A stretch of DNA of 34,989 nt, from positions 717,876 to 752,864 of the forward strand of contig NZ_ML123034.1 in NCBI RefSeq assembly GCF_003846185.1. Reading direction: 5' to 3'. The position numbers were made by a program, and so were the translations under genes. Origin of the DNA: Streptomyces sp. ADI96-02 (lineage in GTDB: Bacteria; Actinomycetota; Actinomycetes; Streptomycetales; Streptomycetaceae). Shown here piece after piece: positions 1 to 7,761 of the stretch. Within the stretch, counting starts at the first letter, position 1. Each line of letters begins with the position of its first letter. The notes under the pieces are model-generated. The model saw only the letters and a program-made list of their open reading frames with translations. It did not search any database and was not told the DNA's origin.

Positions 1-190
1 CCGTCCGCCACCCATCGGCCCCGGAAGAGGCCCCGGAAGCGGACAGGGACCCGGGCGGATCGGAAGGGGGACGCGCCCCCGAGGAGGGGCGGCGGCTCGA
101 CTCCGCGTCGCGGTTCACAGACTGCTCCCCCACGATGGGTCGGCCGCGGCGCTGTCGGTACTCGCCGGACGGGGTGACTGCTTCGTTCGG

Positions 191-215
191 TGGGCCGGGA
201 CACCGTCCCGGCCCA
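191..215. terminator. Hairpin, 11-bp perfect stem
   Basis: TGGGCCGGGAC pairs with GTCCCGGCCCA around a 3-nt loop. There is no U tract, as is usual in Streptomyces. It could act on transcripts from either side. Confidence 0.5.
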
Positions 216-277
216 TCTCGTACTGCGCCGTACTCTACCCGTCCGCGCGTCGCCGCCAGGCATCGCGCGACAGGGCG

Positions 278-311
278 GAGCGGTGCGCGGGGCGGACCCC
301 GCGCACCGCTC
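278..311 (-). terminator. Hairpin, 15-bp perfect stem
   Basis: GAGCGGTGCGCGGGG pairs with CCCCGCGCACCGCTC around a CGGA tetraloop, 39 bp after the stop codon of the cysteine-rich secreted protein gene. This is one of the strongest hairpins in the window and very likely ends the minus-strand pair of secreted-protein genes. Confidence 0.75.
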
Positions 312-349
312 GCGCCGGGCGACTCCCGCGGGGAGCAGCCCGGCGGGGC

Positions 350-1342
350 CTACTCGACGGTGACGTCCGCGCCGGACACCTCGGCCTTGAGGTCGGCGCC
401 CTTCGTGCTGGTCACCACCTGGAGGGCCTCGATCTGGGAATCGGCCGGGATCGGGTCATCGTTCAGGTAGGCCGCGTACTTCTTCGCGACCTCGGTGAAG
501 TCGATGTCGATCCGGGCCTGCTTGCCCGGCTCCAGGCGCTGGCCGTAGACGGTGAGGCGGCACCCGTCGGGCGCGCCCGCCTCGGTCCGGCACTTGTTGG
601 ACCACAGCACGCCGTTCTGGTCGGGCTGGGAGAAGGGGCCGGGGTCGAAGTGGACGACCGAGATGACGTTGACGCCGCGCGCGGACTTGTAGATGAAGTC
701 CGTGGTGAGGATCGCGCGCTTCTCGTCGCAGCTGAATCCGCCCGTCTGCTCGACGAGGGCGTCGTAGGAGACCTTCACCCGGCCGTCCGAGAAGTTGTAC
801 ACCTTGCCGTCGTCGTGCCGCTTGAACGAGCTGCCGATGTACTCGTAGGAGAAGGTGGTCTCCTTGAGGTCGCAGTCCTGCTTCCCCGTCGCGTCCCGCA
901 GGTTCTTGGAGTTGTTCTGGAGCACGAGCTTCAGCGGGGAGCCGGACTGGCCCTGCACCTGGTGGTCGTAGCCGGGGTACTGGCGCAGCTTGTCGCGGTC
1001 CCAGTCGTAGGTGACGAAGCGCCAGGCCGGGCACTCCACGCCGCGCGGCGAGGTGTAGCCGAACCAGGTGCACTTGTCGTTGACCCGGTAGGCGTTGTCG
1101 ATGGCTCCGCAGTCGCTGGAGTCGTTGCCGTAGTTCACTCCGCCGGTCTCGTCGGAGACGCTGTAGCAGCGCAGCTTCGGGCCGGGGTCGTAGACGATCG
1201 ACGTGGCGGCGGACGCCGACGCGGGCGCGGCCGGTTCCTCGGTGGCCGAGCTCTGGAAGGGGATGAGCAGCGCGGCGGCGGCAGCGGTGGCGGCACCCGC
1301 CACGACCACGGCGGTGCGCTTCTTCCGGTGGCGGGTCTTCAC
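350..1342 (-). CDS. Secreted cysteine-rich protein of unknown function
   Basis: Predicted exported protein of 330 residues that I do not recognise. The chosen GTG start has a GAGGAG ribosome site 4 nt upstream and gives a classic signal peptide: a basic start (KTRHRKKR), a hydrophobic Ala/Val/Leu core to about residue 30, then an Ala-rich region. An in-frame GTG at 1411 overlaps the stop of the upstream gene (GTGA) and would add 23 residues before the signal. The mature part has eight Cys (for example KLRCYS, SSDCGA, DKCTW, VECPAW), suggesting about four disulfides, and many Trp, Tyr and Asp residues as in extracellular carbohydrate-active or binding proteins. It lies directly downstream of the spherulin-4-like glycosidase gene and is probably co-transcribed with it. 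A shared extracellular role is inferred, not shown. Confidence 0.8.
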   Translation of the reverse strand: MKTRHRKKRTAVVVAGAATAAAAALLIPFQSSATEEPAAPASASAATSIVYDPGPKLRCYSVSDETGGVNYGNDSSDCGAIDNAYRVNDKCTWFGYTSPRGVECPAWRFVTYDWDRDKLRQYPGYDHQVQGQSGSPLKLVLQNNSKNLRDATGKQDCDLKETTFSYEYIGSSFKRHDDGKVYNFSDGRVKVSYDALVEQTGGFSCDEKRAILTTDFIYKSARGVNVISVVHFDPGPFSQPDQNGVLWSNKCRTEAGAPDGCRLTVYGQRLEPGKQARIDIDFTEVAKKYAAYLNDDPIPADSQIEALQVVTSTKGADLKAEVSGADVTVE

Positions 1343-1407
1343 GGAACTCCTCGTGGCTGCCGTCCGGCGGGCGGACGGGTGGGGGTCGACGGGCTCCATC
1401 GCGTCGC

Positions 1408-2295
1408 TCACGCGCCGGCGGCGAGGGAGAGCTGGGACTTCCAGTAGCTCTCGGGGGGCAGGGTGTCCCAGGGGTTGTCGTCCGCGAGGCTGTCGGGGGT
1501 GATGTAGACGTGACCGGCGTTGCGCTCCTTGGACAGGGCCATCGCCTCGCTCATACGGGTCTCGTCGGGGACGTCGTAGACGAGGTGCCAGATCTTGTCC
1601 GCGGCGACGTTCTTCTCCCAGTCCTGCGGCTGGTGGTCACGGTAGGAGCTGTCCGAGCCCTCGAAGGTCACCAGGGTGTCGGCGGCCTGTGTGTAGCACT
1701 CCTCGACACCGGTTCCGGGGTTGTCGACGACGACGGCGTCCTCGCCGTGGTTCGACTCGACGTACTCCCGCAGCTCGATGTACCGGTTGACGTCGGCGTT
1801 GCCCGAACCGCAGCGGGCCATGCCCTCGTCGAAGAAGATGCCGGCCAGGCCGGTGTCGCCGTAGAGGCTGTACCAGGCGTCGATGTCCCCCTTGATCTGC
1901 TGCATCCACGCGTCGGGGTCGGTGGAGCCCGAACGGGTCGTCTTGCCCGAGGTGCCGAAGTATCCGGTGGCGACGTAGCCGATGACCTTCGCCCCGGCGT
2001 CGCCGGCCCTGCGGATGGTCTCGGTGTACTGGCTGTCCTGGCCGGCACCCGGACCGTTGTCGGGGTTGGCGATGGCCAGGCCCACGCCCGAGCCGGCCTC
2101 GATGAGCCGGTCCCACGTGGCGCCGGGGTAGAAGTAGGCGGGGACGGAGACCTTCTGGGAGGCCGCGAGGGGCGTTGCCCGGGGGGCGGCGTCATCGGAC
2201 GAGGTGATCGCGCCCGCGGGGAGGGCGAAGAGCACGAGGGCTCCGGCGCCTATGAGCGCCGATCCCGTCAGGACGCGCTTGGACCGCTTCTTCAT
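1408..2295 (-). CDS. Secreted spherulin-4 family protein (GH135-like)
   Basis: A 295-residue exported protein with a signal peptide (basic MKKRSKR, hydrophobic core to about residue 29). The body matches the spherulin-4/GH135 pattern: VPAYFYPG at 51-58 on the first strand, an ANP-containing loop near 76-84, GYVATGYF at 107-114, GIFFDE at 152-157 and DNPGT at 191-195. In fungal Sph3, an endo-alpha-1,4-N-acetylgalactosaminidase for galactosaminogalactan, an Asp, an Asn and a Glu form the active site. D156, N192 and E212 sit in the equivalent motifs here, so a glycoside hydrolase acting on an amino-sugar polymer is plausible. The start has GAGGAG upstream. It is first of a two-gene minus-strand unit. 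The substrate in a bacterium is unknown. Confidence 0.8.
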   Translation of the reverse strand: MKKRSKRVLTGSALIGAGALVLFALPAGAITSSDDAAPRATPLAASQKVSVPAYFYPGATWDRLIEAGSGVGLAIANPDNGPGAGQDSQYTETIRRAGDAGAKVIGYVATGYFGTSGKTTRSGSTDPDAWMQQIKGDIDAWYSLYGDTGLAGIFFDEGMARCGSGNADVNRYIELREYVESNHGEDAVVVDNPGTGVEECYTQAADTLVTFEGSDSSYRDHQPQDWEKNVAADKIWHLVYDVPDETRMSEAMALSKERNAGHVYITPDSLADDNPWDTLPPESYWKSQLSLAAGA

Positions 2296-2897
2296 GATGC
2301 TCCTCGGTGAGGGAGGTGGGGGGACAGCCCGCGAGCCGGGGGCCGGCCATCGAGGGTACGGCGGGGGGCGGTGACAGGGCCGTGGGGCAGCCGCTGGCCG
2401 TGGTCCCGCGCGGACGTGCCGGTGGTTCGGTCACGCCCTCGCGCCGTCGGCCTCCCGGGGGTGGGCAGGAGGCGGGGTGCGCGGGGGAGGCGGGATCCGG
2501 CCGCGCTCGGCTGCCTTCCGTCGCCCGGCTGGTGTGCGGGCGTCGACGACTCGCTGAACACGCGTGGGACCTCCGCCGGCACCGTACAGATTCGGGAAGT
2601 CGGGCAGCGGCACCGCACGCGGTGGAGGCCGCCGCCCCGGCTCGAAGGGTGGTAACGGAGCGTCAAGCTACCGGTTCGGCGGCGGCGTGACGCGCCACCG
2701 GCTCCAACTCGTACGGAGAGGTGAGCGGTTCGCGCGGTGCCACCGAGCGGCGGGCGGGACTCCTCGACCAGTCTCACGAGCCCTGGAAGTGACCCGTGGG
2801 TACTTCTCTGACCAGCGGTGATCCGTGCGCTTTCCGACCGGAGCCACCGTGCCCGGAAGGTCCATGGAGCAGGTGCGGGAAGGGCGACCCGAATCCT

Positions 2898-2938
2898 CAC
2901 GTCCGAACGCCGTCGAACAGAAACGCGCATCGGACGTG
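2898..2938. repeat. 9-bp perfect inverted repeat
   Basis: CACGTCCGA and TCGGACGTG are separated by 23 nt, in a stretch of lower GC than its surroundings. It could be an operator or a weak hairpin; no gene starts nearby on either strand. Confidence 0.35.
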
Positions 2939-2984
2939 AACGCTGCCCTCCTCTCACGGAGGCCGGGGCGGGCGGAGGATCCGC

Positions 2985-3025
2985 CGGGCAGGCGCGCTGC
3001 GCGCCGCCCGAAGCGCGCCTGCCCG
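2985..3025 (-). terminator. Hairpin after epoxide hydrolase gene, 13-bp stem
   Basis: CGGGCAGGCGCGC (2985-2997) pairs perfectly with GCGCGCCTGCCCG (3013-3025) around a 15-nt loop. It begins about 10 bp after the minus-strand stop at 3036. Confidence 0.65.
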
Positions 3026-3035
3026 TCCGGGGCCG

Positions 3036-4211
3036 TCAGCCCGTGGCGGCGGCGCGGTAGGGCCGGAAGAAGTCCCGCAGCTCCCGGGCGTACAGTTCCG
3101 GTTCCTCGAAGGCGGCGAAGTGGCCCCCGCGCTCGGGTTCCGTCACGCGGACGAGGTTCGTCGTGCGTTCGAGCCACGCGCGCGGCGGGCGGAGGACATC
3201 GCCCCGGAACAGCGAGAAGCCGGACGGCGTCTCTACCCGCCGGGTGAGCTGGGCCGGCGGGATGGCGGCGTTCGCCCGGTACATGCGCATGGACGAGCCG
3301 ATCGTCCCGGTCAGCCAGTAGAGCATGACGTTCGTCAGGATCTCGTCCTGGGTGAAGCCGCGCTCGCCGTCCGGGCCGCAGTCGCTCCACGAGCGGAGCT
3401 TCTCCACGATCCAGGCCGCGAGTCCGGCCGGCGAGTCGGTGAGGCCGACGGCGGCGGTCCCCGGCTTCGTCCGGTGAACGGCGGCGTAGGCGCCCTCGGC
3501 GGTGCTCCAGGCCGACACGTCGGCGAACCACGCCCGCTCCTCGGGTGAGAGGTCCGCCGGGTCGCCCGCGAAGACCGGCAGGCCGCCGTCGGTGCGGTGG
3601 ACGGCGACCACCCGGTCGGGGTGGTCGAGGGCGAGGTAGCGGCTGACGTGGCTGCCCACGTCGCCGCCCGCCGCGCCGAACCGCGCGTAGCCGAGGGCGC
3701 CCATCAGCTCGGCCCACAGGCCCGCCACGGCGACGGAGTCCGGGGCCGGGCCGACGGGGCGGTCGGAGTAGCCGTAGCCCGGCATGTCCGGCACGACCAC
3801 GTCGAACGCGTCGGCGGGGTCCGCGCCGTGCGCTCCGGGGTCGGTGAGCAGCGGGATGACCTTCGTGTAGCGCCAGAAGGAGTCCGGCCAGCCGTGGCTG
3901 AGGACCAGCGGCAGCACGGGCCCGGCGGGCGCGGTGGCCCGGACGTGCACGTAGTGGATGCGGTGGCCACCGAGTGGGATGCGGAAGTGGGGGAGCCGGG
4001 CGAGTTCCGCCTCGCGGGCCGGCCAGTCGAAGTCCTCGGCCCAGTGGGCGACGAGCTCGCGGAGGTAGGCGGTGTCGGTGCCCTGCGACCAGTCGGTGTC
4101 CTCGGCCGGGTCCGGCCAGCGGGTCGCGCGCAGTCGGGTGCGCAGGTCCTCCAGCGCCGCGGGAGGGGTGTGCGGGGTGAACGGCTCGGGGCGGGGCGCG
4201 TCTTCCGGCAT
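3036..4211 (-). CDS. Epoxide hydrolase family protein (alpha/beta hydrolase)
   Basis: A 391-residue alpha/beta hydrolase of the microsomal-type epoxide hydrolase family, expected to open epoxides to diols. It starts with the EHN domain (about 10-95), including an aromatic-rich RWPDP stretch. Then come HGWP at 106-109 (oxyanion hole), a GGDVGSH nucleophile elbow with Asp184 as the nucleophile, and a C-terminal GGHFAAFE that carries the catalytic His. Length fits the family. The ATG at 4211 is preceded by AGGA at 8 nt; ATG 4220 is an alternative three codons upstream. It is a single gene with its own terminator. The substrate is not predictable; such genes occur both with secondary metabolism and alone in Streptomyces. 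Confidence 0.88.
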   Translation of the reverse strand: MPEDAPRPEPFTPHTPPAALEDLRTRLRATRWPDPAEDTDWSQGTDTAYLRELVAHWAEDFDWPAREAELARLPHFRIPLGGHRIHYVHVRATAPAGPVLPLVLSHGWPDSFWRYTKVIPLLTDPGAHGADPADAFDVVVPDMPGYGYSDRPVGPAPDSVAVAGLWAELMGALGYARFGAAGGDVGSHVSRYLALDHPDRVVAVHRTDGGLPVFAGDPADLSPEERAWFADVSAWSTAEGAYAAVHRTKPGTAAVGLTDSPAGLAAWIVEKLRSWSDCGPDGERGFTQDEILTNVMLYWLTGTIGSSMRMYRANAAIPPAQLTRRVETPSGFSLFRGDVLRPPRAWLERTTNLVRVTEPERGGHFAAFEEPELYARELRDFFRPYRAAATG

Positions 4212-4290
4212 GGGGCGCATCCTACGAGGCGTCCCGTCCGTGTCCGGGCCCGACACCGGCCGTCCTCACCCCCGCGCACCGGACGGCCGA

Positions 4291-4953
4291 TCAGTCTGCT
4301 GCGAAGGTTTTCCTCGGCGGTCTCCAGCAGCCCAGGACGTCGTCGGTCGTCGTGACGGTGGCCACCAGGGCGAGGGTGTTGCGGAGCATGGCGGAGGTGT
4401 ACTCGACAGGCACCCCCGCGATGGCGTCGGCGGGGACGACCGCGGTGTAGCCGAGGTTGACGGCGTCGAAGACGGCGTTGGGCACGGCGACGTTGGCCGA
4501 GACGCCGGTCACGAGGAGCGTGCGGCAGCCGAGGTTGCGCAGGAGGGCGTCGACGTCGGTACCGGCGAGCGGCGAGAGCCCGTGCAGCCGGCGGACCACC
4601 AGATCCTCCGGGTGCACCTCCAGCGGCGGGGCCACCCGCACGGCGGTGCTGCCGGTGTGCTGCTGGACGGGCAGCCGGGCCGCCGCGCGGAAGAGCCGGG
4701 CGTTGCGGTTGGCGCCCCGTCCGTCGGGACGGGCCTCGGCGACGGCGTGCATCACCTGGACGCGGGTGGCGTGGGCGGCGGCGACCAGCCGGGCGATATT
4801 GCCGAGGACTCCCGTGGAGCGGGCGGCCCCGGCGAGTTCGGGCAGGGCGCTGTCCGGCCCCACGACACCCTGCTGGCATTCGACGGTCAGCAGGACGGTG
4901 GTGGCGGGGTCGAGCAGCGCGGCGAGCCGTTCACGCTCCTGTCCGGACGGCAC
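4291..4953 (-). CDS. Isochorismatase-fold protein lacking the catalytic triad
   Basis: A 220-residue protein of the isochorismatase/cysteine hydrolase fold. The frame is clear: LLTVECQQGVVG at 21-32, GTDVDALLRNLG at 131-142, LLVTGVSANVAV at 146-157. In active members these segments carry Asp, Lys and Cys. Here the Asp position is Glu25, the Lys region reads VVRRLHGLSP with no Lys, and the Cys position is Ala156. The only Lys in the protein is near the C-terminus. True isochorismatases such as EntB and PhzD also lack the Cys but keep Asp and Lys. This therefore looks like a divergent subfamily with another chemistry, or a non-catalytic member. It lies about 80 bp upstream of the epoxide hydrolase gene on the same strand, so co-transcription is possible. 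Confidence 0.82.
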   Translation of the reverse strand: MPSGQERERLAALLDPATTVLLTVECQQGVVGPDSALPELAGAARSTGVLGNIARLVAAAHATRVQVMHAVAEARPDGRGANRNARLFRAAARLPVQQHTGSTAVRVAPPLEVHPEDLVVRRLHGLSPLAGTDVDALLRNLGCRTLLVTGVSANVAVPNAVFDAVNLGYTAVVPADAIAGVPVEYTSAMLRNTLALVATVTTTDDVLGCWRPPRKTFAAD

Positions 4954-5082
4954 GGGTCTCCTCCTCGATCGTCGCCGCCCGTCGTCGGACGGGACCTGCC
5001 GCGGGCGGTCTCCGGGCGCTGGAGACTAACGGCCATTGCGTCCCGGCGGAAGAGCCCCCATGCTTCCTGACACGCACCATTA

Positions 5083-5100
5083 TTGACACATAGTCAGATA
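5083..5100. promoter_or_regulatory. TGAC-N5-GTCA operator-like palindrome
   Basis: TGACACATAGTCA (5084-5096) lies about 20 bp before the GTG of the PPOX gene, in an AT-rich island that also contains a TTGACA hexamer. The same TGACA-N4-GTCAG arrangement recurs at 13095-13108. A repressor site overlapping the PPOX promoter is inferred. Confidence 0.35.
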
Positions 5101-5116
5101 CTGTGGAGGACGCCCC

Positions 5117-5653
5117 GTGACCGATATCCAGCGCATCGGAGCCGAGCCGGGTTCCGCCGCCGGGCCCGCGGACAGGCAGCGGCGCGGACGCCGGATCATG
5201 ATGACGCCCGAGCAGCGGGACGCGTATCTCGGCGAGCAGCGCACGTGCCGGGTCGCCACGCTCGCCGCCGACGGCTCCCCGCACGTCGGCGCGCTCTGGT
5301 TCGTCTGGGACGGCGGCTCGCTCTGGCTGTACTCCATCATCCGCAGTCTGCGCTGGTCGCAGCTGCGCGCGGATCCGCGCGTGGCCGTCGTCGTCGACGA
5401 CGGCGAGGAGTACGGCGAGCTGCGCGGCGTGGAGCTCTCGGGCACGGTGGAGTTCGTCGGGGAGGCGCCGCGCTCGGGCGAGCCGTGCCCCGAACTCGCC
5501 GTGCCGGAGCGGCTGTTCCCCGCGAAGTACTTCGCAATGGCGGACATGCCGCACGACGGGCGGCACGCGTGGCTGCGGCTGACTCCGGACCGGATCGTCT
5601 CCTGGGACTTCCGCAGGATCCCGGGCCTCCCCCGCGTACCGGAGAGCGGCTGA
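5117..5653 (+). CDS. PPOX-class FMN/F420-dependent oxidoreductase
   Basis: A 178-residue split-barrel protein of the pyridoxamine 5'-phosphate oxidase superfamily. The core runs from about 28 to 165: MTPEQRDAYLGEQRTCRVAT, then ADGSPHVGALWFVWDGGSLW, which is the typical first half of the barrel, then a DPRVAVVVDDGE strand and a C-terminal ISWDF-like end (RIVSWDFRR). Actinobacterial members often use F420 or flavin to reduce small substrates; the cofactor cannot be read here. The GTG start has GGAGGA 6 nt upstream. The first 27 residues are a low-complexity extension. It is divergent from the isochorismatase-fold gene and convergent with the LysR gene. Confidence 0.82.
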   Translation: MTDIQRIGAEPGSAAGPADRQRRGRRIMMTPEQRDAYLGEQRTCRVATLAADGSPHVGALWFVWDGGSLWLYSIIRSLRWSQLRADPRVAVVVDDGEEYGELRGVELSGTVEFVGEAPRSGEPCPELAVPERLFPAKYFAMADMPHDGRHAWLRLTPDRIVSWDFRRIPGLPRVPESG

Positions 5654-5720
5654 GACCCGGCGGACGCGAGGGCGCGGCCCCTGCACCCGCCTGCCCCGCA
5701 CCCGGGTGGCGGCACGCTCG

Positions 5721-6632
5721 TCAGCCGCCGGAGCAGACCCGTTTCCCCGCCGCCCGCAGCGCCTCGACGGCGGCCCGCACGGACGGGCGGCGGTCGGCGT
5801 CGGTGCGCCAGACCGCGTGGATGTGCCGCCGCACGGTCTGCCGCAACGGCACCAGCCGCACTCCGTCCGGAACCGGGCCGCGTCCCAGGCGCGGAGCCAC
5901 GCACACCCCGAAGCCCGCTGCGACGAGAGCGAGTTGGGTGTGGTGCTCGCCGGCCAGATGGGCGATACGCGGCTCGATGCCGCGTGAGCGCAGGGTGAAC
6001 ATCAGCCACTCGTAACAGAATTCGCCTTCCGGCCAGGACACCCACTCGTCCTCGGCGAAGTCCGCCAACTCCACCTCGGTCCGCTCCGCCGGCGGACGGT
6101 CCGCGGGGACGGCGATGTCCACGGCGTCGTCGAGGAGTCCGGCCTTGGTGAGGCCGCCGGGCACGGGCAGCCGCTTGTTGCTCCAGTCGAGGACAACGGC
6201 CACGTCCACATCGCCCCGGAGCACCGCGAGAAGCCCTTGCTCCGGCTCCAGTTCGCGGGTGCGCGCCCTCAGCTCCGGGTGGTCCGCACGCAGTCCGGCG
6301 AGGGTCGCGGGGAACAGCCCGCGTGCCGCCGTGGGGAAGGCGGAGATCCTCACCTCGCCTACCACCGCGCCCCGTTGGGCCTCGATGTCGGACTGGGCCA
6401 GCTCCACCTGTGACAGGATGCGCGCGGCGTGGTCCGCGAGGAGGCGGCCGGCGTCGGTGAGGCGGACGCCCCGCCCGTTCCTGGCGAGCAGTTGCTGGCC
6501 GACCTCCCGCTCCAGCTTGGCCATCTGCTGGGAGACCGCCGACGTGGTCACGTGCAGTCCGCCGGCCGCTCCGCTCACCGAGCCGTGCCGGGCGAGAGCG
6601 TCCAGCGTCCGCAGTCTCTCCAGATTCAACAT
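5721..6632 (-). CDS. LysR-family transcriptional regulator
   Basis: A 303-residue LTTR. The N-terminal winged helix (residues 1-60) is typical: LERLRTLDALARHGSVSGAA, then TTSAVSQQMAKLEREVG and GRGVRLTDAGRLL. The rest is the two-lobed effector domain (about 90-295). It is divergent from an EamA permease gene 73 bp away, the standard arrangement in which an LTTR controls the neighbouring transporter and itself. There is no ribosome site before the ATG, but a TAGCAT hexamer lies 7 nt upstream, so leaderless translation is likely. The ligand is unknown; since the neighbour is a DMT exporter, an amino acid or metabolite exported by it is the natural guess. Confidence 0.92.
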   Translation of the reverse strand: MLNLERLRTLDALARHGSVSGAAGGLHVTTSAVSQQMAKLEREVGQQLLARNGRGVRLTDAGRLLADHAARILSQVELAQSDIEAQRGAVVGEVRISAFPTAARGLFPATLAGLRADHPELRARTRELEPEQGLLAVLRGDVDVAVVLDWSNKRLPVPGGLTKAGLLDDAVDIAVPADRPPAERTEVELADFAEDEWVSWPEGEFCYEWLMFTLRSRGIEPRIAHLAGEHHTQLALVAAGFGVCVAPRLGRGPVPDGVRLVPLRQTVRRHIHAVWRTDADRRPSVRAAVEALRAAGKRVCSGG

Positions 6633-6639
6633 GTAAGGA

Positions 6640-6645
6640 ATGCTA
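6640..6645 (-). promoter_or_regulatory. Probable -10 of lysR, leaderless
   Basis: TAGCAT on the minus strand fits the actinobacterial TANNNT -10 pattern and places the transcription start at or next to the lysR ATG. No good -35 is visible. Confidence 0.4.
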
Positions 6646-6658
6646 CGCGATCAGGCGC

Positions 6659-6677
6659 AGAAACTTTCGCTTGTTCT
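6659..6677. promoter_or_regulatory. Candidate LysR-binding dyad
   Basis: AGAA-N11-TTCT sits in the 73-bp lysR/eamA divergent region, matching the size and spacing of LTTR recognition dyads. It lies between the lysR -10 and the eamA ribosome site. Confidence 0.35.
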
Positions 6678-6705
6678 ACGGGGTGGTGTTCGCCAGGGTG
6701 GACCC

Positions 6706-7761
6706 ATGAGCACATCCCGCACCTGGAGACCCCTCCCTTCGCCGACCGCCCCGCCCACCTCCGCACCCGGCGCACCGCCCGCCCGCCGTACGGCCGTGGA
6801 CTGGCGGATACGGTTCGCGGCCCTCTCGATCATCTGGGGGTTCAGCTTCCTGCTGATCAAGGTCGGTACCGAGGCGTACGCACCGTTCCAGGTCACCTTC
6901 GGCCGGCTGCTGGCCGGGACGGCCGTCCTGGTCGCCGCCATGGCGGTGCGCCGCGAACGGCTGCCCCGCTCGGCCCGTACCTGGGGGCATCTCACGGTCG
7001 CCGCGTTCTTCCTGAACGCGCTGCCGTTCTCGCTCTTCTCCTACGCCGAGCTGACCATCCCCTCCACTCTCGCGGGCATCTGCAACGCGACCTCGCCGCT
7101 GTGGGGCATGGCCCTGTCCGTCGTGGCGCTCTCCGAGGACCGGCCGACCCGCCGCCGCGTCGCGGGCCTCGGCCTGGGGTTCCTCGGCGTGCTGACGGTG
7201 CTCGGTGCGTGGCAGGGCTTCTCCGGACTGGACCTGCGGGGTACGGGGATGGCGCTGCTGGCCTCGCTCAGCTATCCGGTCGGCTGGATCTACGTCCGGC
7301 GCACGCTGGCGGGCTCCGACTCCTCGGCCCTGGCGCTCACCGGCAGCCAACTGTTTCTCGGCACGCTCCAACTGGCCGTGGTGACCCCCCTGTTCACCAC
7401 ACTGCCGAACACCTTCCCGCTGCTGCCGACACTGTCGGTCGTGGCGCTCGGCGCGCTGGGAACGGGGCTCGCGGTCCTGCTCCAGTACGGGCTGGTCCAG
7501 GAGGTGGGCCCGACCACCGCGCAGATGGTGACCTACTTCATCCCGGTGATCGCCACCGCGGCGGGCGTCACGCTGCTGGGCGAGCAGTTGAGCTGGAACA
7601 CCCCGGTGGGGGCGGCCATCGTCCTGGCCGGCGCCGCCCTCACCCAGAGCCGGGTCCGCGCGGTCACCACCGGGCCGGCTCGCACGGTCACCACCGAACC
7701 GGCCCGCACGGCGGACGCCCGGCCGGTCACGCCGGAAGCGGACCGAGTCAGCCGTAGCTGA
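6706..7761 (+). CDS. EamA/DMT family transporter (first of three)
   Basis: A 351-residue drug/metabolite transporter with ten predicted membrane helices in two EamA repeats. The first repeat starts at FAALSIIWGFSFLLIKVG (near 40), the second at GMALLASLSYPVGWIYVRR (near 185). The pair ends with the conserved LLGEQLSWNTPVGAAIVLAG near 305. The ATG is preceded by AGGGTGG. After the last helix comes a polar tail with a short Thr/Ala/Arg repeat (TTGPARTVTTEPART), which is unusual for the family and probably disordered. Efflux of amino acids or other metabolites is typical of the family; the substrate is unknown. It is divergent from its likely LysR regulator and overlaps the 3' end of the MocR gene by 14 bp. 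Confidence 0.9.
   Translation: MSTSRTWRPLPSPTAPPTSAPGAPPARRTAVDWRIRFAALSIIWGFSFLLIKVGTEAYAPFQVTFGRLLAGTAVLVAAMAVRRERLPRSARTWGHLTVAAFFLNALPFSLFSYAELTIPSTLAGICNATSPLWGMALSVVALSEDRPTRRRVAGLGLGFLGVLTVLGAWQGFSGLDLRGTGMALLASLSYPVGWIYVRRTLAGSDSSALALTGSQLFLGTLQLAVVTPLFTTLPNTFPLLPTLSVVALGALGTGLAVLLQYGLVQEVGPTTAQMVTYFIPVIATAAGVTLLGEQLSWNTPVGAAIVLAGAALTQSRVRAVTTGPARTVTTEPARTADARPVTPEADRVSRS

Larger units (their letters stand above)
1..349. other. Intergenic left edge with two terminator hairpins
   Basis: No convincing coding frame is seen in this GC-rich stretch; the open frames have no Streptomyces-like third-position bias. It holds two strong inverted repeats, listed separately. They presumably end the minus-strand secreted-protein operon and possibly a gene entering from the left edge. 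Confidence 0.6.
2296..3035. other. 740-bp intergenic gap, no gene seen
   Basis: All open frames here look like chance GC-rich frames: Arg/Pro/Gly-rich translations without coding bias. It should contain the promoter of the secreted-protein pair at its left end; I could not identify a convincing -35/-10. The right end holds an inverted repeat (2898-2938) and the terminator of the epoxide hydrolase gene. Confidence 0.5.

Noticed and set aside
650..1447. Long plus-strand frame opposite the secreted-protein gene
   Set aside because: Val/Gly/Arg-rich translation from the antisense of a real gene; typical GC-rich shadow.
2668..3717. 350-residue minus-strand frame overlapping the epoxide hydrolase gene
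   Set aside because: Arg/Gly/Pro-rich and out of frame with the clear hydrolase motifs.
5083..5088. TTGACA as the -35 of the PPOX gene
   Set aside because: No -10 at the right distance; 17 nt downstream lies the ribosome site.
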